NCBI RefSeq assembly: GCF_000424185.1
Contig: NZ_AUJK01000005.1
Location: 96,755 to 160,754 of the forward strand
Source of the DNA: Prevotella sp. AGR2160
GTDB taxonomy: Bacteria; Bacteroidota; Bacteroidia; Bacteroidales; Bacteroidaceae
Length of the DNA stretch: 64,000 nucleotides
Reading direction: 5' to 3'
Position numbers and translations under genes: made by a program. Under the pieces are notes generated by a model that made no database searches, was not told where the DNA came from, and saw only the letters and a program-made list of their open reading frames with translations. Numbering within the stretch: the first letter of the stretch is position 1; each line of letters starts with the position of its first letter. This document shows positions 62,475-64,000 of the stretch, piece after piece.

Positions 62475-63641
62475 TTAACGTGGAATCTCTATTCGGAAGG
62501 TAGTTCCCTTGCCGATCTCACTTCGCTTGACCCAGATGTGCCCATGATGATACTCTTCCACGATACGCTTGGCAAGACTCAGGCCGAGCCCCCAACCTCG
62601 CTTCTTGGTGGTAAAACCCGGGCGAAACACGCGACGCATATCTTGTTTACGCATTCCTTTTCCCGTATCAGCTACTTCAATATACACTTTCCTCGGCAGT
62701 TCACCTACTGTAATCGTGATCTGACCGGGAGCCGTTCCCATAGCGTCGACGGCATTCTTACAAAGATTTTCTATTACCCACTCAAAGAGGGAGCCGCACA
62801 AACGAACGGTAATGTCATGATCTGGAAAGACACAACGGATCTGTATCTTTTTAGATGTACGTCGATCCATATACTCCGTTACATGCTGAATAACTGTTGT
62901 CAAGCTCGTAGGAACGGGTTCCGGAAGGGAACCGATTTTAGAAAAACGTTCTGCTATAAGTTGCAAACGTTTCACGTCCTTATCCATCTCCGGAATAAGA
63001 TCATCCTGGGGATATGTCTCTTTTAACATCTCCGTCCATGCCATAAGAGAAGATATTGGTGTTCCTAACTGATGAGCCGTCTCCTTACTGAGTCCTACCC
63101 ATACCTTATTCTGTTCTGCCTTTTTGGAAGTCAACAAAGCGAAAATAGCTACAACAACGAAAAGGAGAACAACGCCCAGTTGAACGTAGGGATACCAGGC
63201 AAGGCGTTTCAAAAGGCTTGACTCATCATAACAGACATCGATATAATCCTTTTGATCAGCATCATTGAGATAAATACGAATAGAGCGACCTTCCTGTTCC
63301 ATCTGTTTTCCCTTGGCTACAAGCCAGGAGATACTGTCCTGACGATCCGAAGCAGGAACGGAAAGGTTTCGAGAAGTAGAATAATGGCCCTGACGATCAA
63401 GGACAATGACAGGAATCGTGTGGTTGCCGTTAAGAACACGGAGGACGAGAGAGAGATCGGTCGTCTCATCAGCCGTATTCAACGACCGCATAGCTTCTGC
63501 CCATACCTCCATCTTATTCCGTTCCTCTGATTGCAGATCTCGTGTAAGAAGATGAGACACAAAGAGCGAGGTGACTGCAATGAGGATTGCCGCCACAACA
63601 AGAGAGACCTTAATATGTTCAATCGTATGGAAAAAATTCAT
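62475..63641 (-). CDS. Membrane sensor histidine kinase
   Basis: A 388-residue inner-membrane kinase. Two transmembrane helices (about 11-30 and 151-171) enclose a periplasmic sensing region of about 120 residues. H190 in KETAHQLGTPISSLMAWTEML is the autophosphorylation site. The HATPase_c domain has NLCKNAVDAMG near 292-302, DTGKGMRK and GWGLGLSLAKRIVEEYHHG further on. The HAMP linker is short or absent and the QLGTP H-box variant is common in Bacteroidetes. No response regulator gene is adjacent. It lies directly downstream of the rRNA terminator. Confidence 0.93.
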   Translation of the reverse strand: MNFFHTIEHIKVSLVVAAILIAVTSLFVSHLLTRDLQSEERNKMEVWAEAMRSLNTADETTDLSLVLRVLNGNHTIPVIVLDRQGHYSTSRNLSVPASDRQDSISWLVAKGKQMEQEGRSIRIYLNDADQKDYIDVCYDESSLLKRLAWYPYVQLGVVLLFVVVAIFALLTSKKAEQNKVWVGLSKETAHQLGTPISSLMAWTEMLKETYPQDDLIPEMDKDVKRLQLIAERFSKIGSLPEPVPTSLTTVIQHVTEYMDRRTSKKIQIRCVFPDHDITVRLCGSLFEWVIENLCKNAVDAMGTAPGQITITVGELPRKVYIEVADTGKGMRKQDMRRVFRPGFTTKKRGWGLGLSLAKRIVEEYHHGHIWVKRSEIGKGTTFRIEIPR

Positions 63642-63655
63642 CTAAGGGAATAACG

Positions 63656-63692
63656 AAAAAGCCTCGGAGATATTGCTATCTTCGAGGCTTTT
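63656..63692 (-). terminator. Terminator of the rRNA operon
   Basis: On the minus strand GCCTCGAAGATA and TATCTCCGAGGC pair (one G-U) around GCAA and are followed by five T residues. It lies between 5S rRNA and the sensor kinase gene, and the plus strand also ends in a T run. Confidence 0.85.
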
Positions 63693-63710
63693 CTTGAGTT
63701 TAAAGAAAAG

Positions 63711-63822
<112 letters not shown>

Positions 63823-63875
63823 GGGGGTTGACGTATCTTGACAAGCAAAACTCAACAGTTGAAAGTATAACCCTT

Positions 63876-64000
63876 CAGCGGAAAGTGTTCGGGCAATTAG
63901 TAATGCTCGGCTTTGGCATCGCTGCCTTTACACCTGCATCCTATCTACGTCATCGTCTTTGACGACCCTTATGAGGAGTTCTCATCTCGCGGAAGGCTTC
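63876..64000 (-). rRNA. rrl: 23S ribosomal RNA, 3' end (partial)
   Basis: The minus strand ends GACGTAGATAGGATGCAGGT, GTAAAGGCAGC and AGCATTACTAATTGCCCG, the typical last 120 bases of a Bacteroidetes 23S rRNA. The gene continues beyond the right edge. The 3' boundary near 63876 is estimated. A spacer of about 50 bases separates it from 5S, and no tRNA is present in it. Confidence 0.92.

Overview
The window looks like a chromosomal segment of a Bacteroidales bacterium, most likely a Prevotellaceae member. The reasons are: roughly 50% GC; the Bacteroidetes -7 promoter element (TAnnTTTG) before most transcription units and few Shine-Dalgarno sites; gene content such as HmuY/HmuR, inositol-3-phosphate synthase, DUF3822-rsmD, an OstA-like protein and a 320-residue phosphomannose isomerase; and the gene order tig-clpP-clpX-recQ-guaB-PPIase-PPIase-ostA-mutL. 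Species cannot be assigned from sequence alone.

Layout. 0-2.6 kb: end of a TrkA-like protein, trkH and manA. 2.7-6.2 kb: nhaD, then a divergent two-gene unit of a small ABC-type ATPase and a DUF4435/TOPRIM protein, resembling PARIS-type defence. 6.3-8.6 kb: cysK and metY (sulfur assimilation). 8.9-10.8 kb: an ECF sigma factor with a partner that appears to span both membranes. 10.9-11.7 kb: a lipoprotein gene with a classic -1 slippery sequence directly before its stop, joining two protease-inhibitor-like segments. 11.7-15 kb: a murK-like/murQ fusion and inositol-3-phosphate synthase. 15.2-18 kb: hmuY-hmuR haem uptake. 18-24.4 kb: merR and alaS (divergent), a RecD-like helicase divergent from DUF3822, then rsmD. 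24.4-29.7 kb: dnaG, an unknown TPR-like membrane protein and cardiolipin synthase. 29.8-35.1 kb: an accessory stretch with an Rpn/PD-(D/E)XK nuclease, a GH5 glucanase, an AT-rich gene-poor region, a TraB/GumN protein and a calcineurin-like phosphoesterase.

35-63.7 kb is mostly housekeeping on the minus strand: purB, a pseudouridine synthase with a long low-complexity N-terminus, asnS, tRNA-Val, an OmpA-family porin, then a long block for outer-membrane assembly and proteostasis (tig, clpP, clpX, recQ, guaB, two parvulin PPIases, an OstA-like protein, mutL). lptB and mlaE-mlaF follow, transcribed back to back, and then the DUF177-rpmF-fabH-era-der cluster. A sensor kinase and the 3' end of an rRNA operon (23S end and 5S, minus strand) close the window.

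Several short dispersed repeats recur in intergenic DNA: a palindrome around AGGRACATGAT, an A-rich GTAAAAAAGTAAA motif, a CTCCCCGAAAGGGAGGG hairpin, and a 21-bp palindrome present once on each side of the nhaD-ATPase-DUF4435 block. The best candidates for unusual biology are the PARIS-like pair, the -1 frameshift gene, the single-chain anti-sigma/outer-membrane barrel, and the exact inverted repeat around the clpP promoter.
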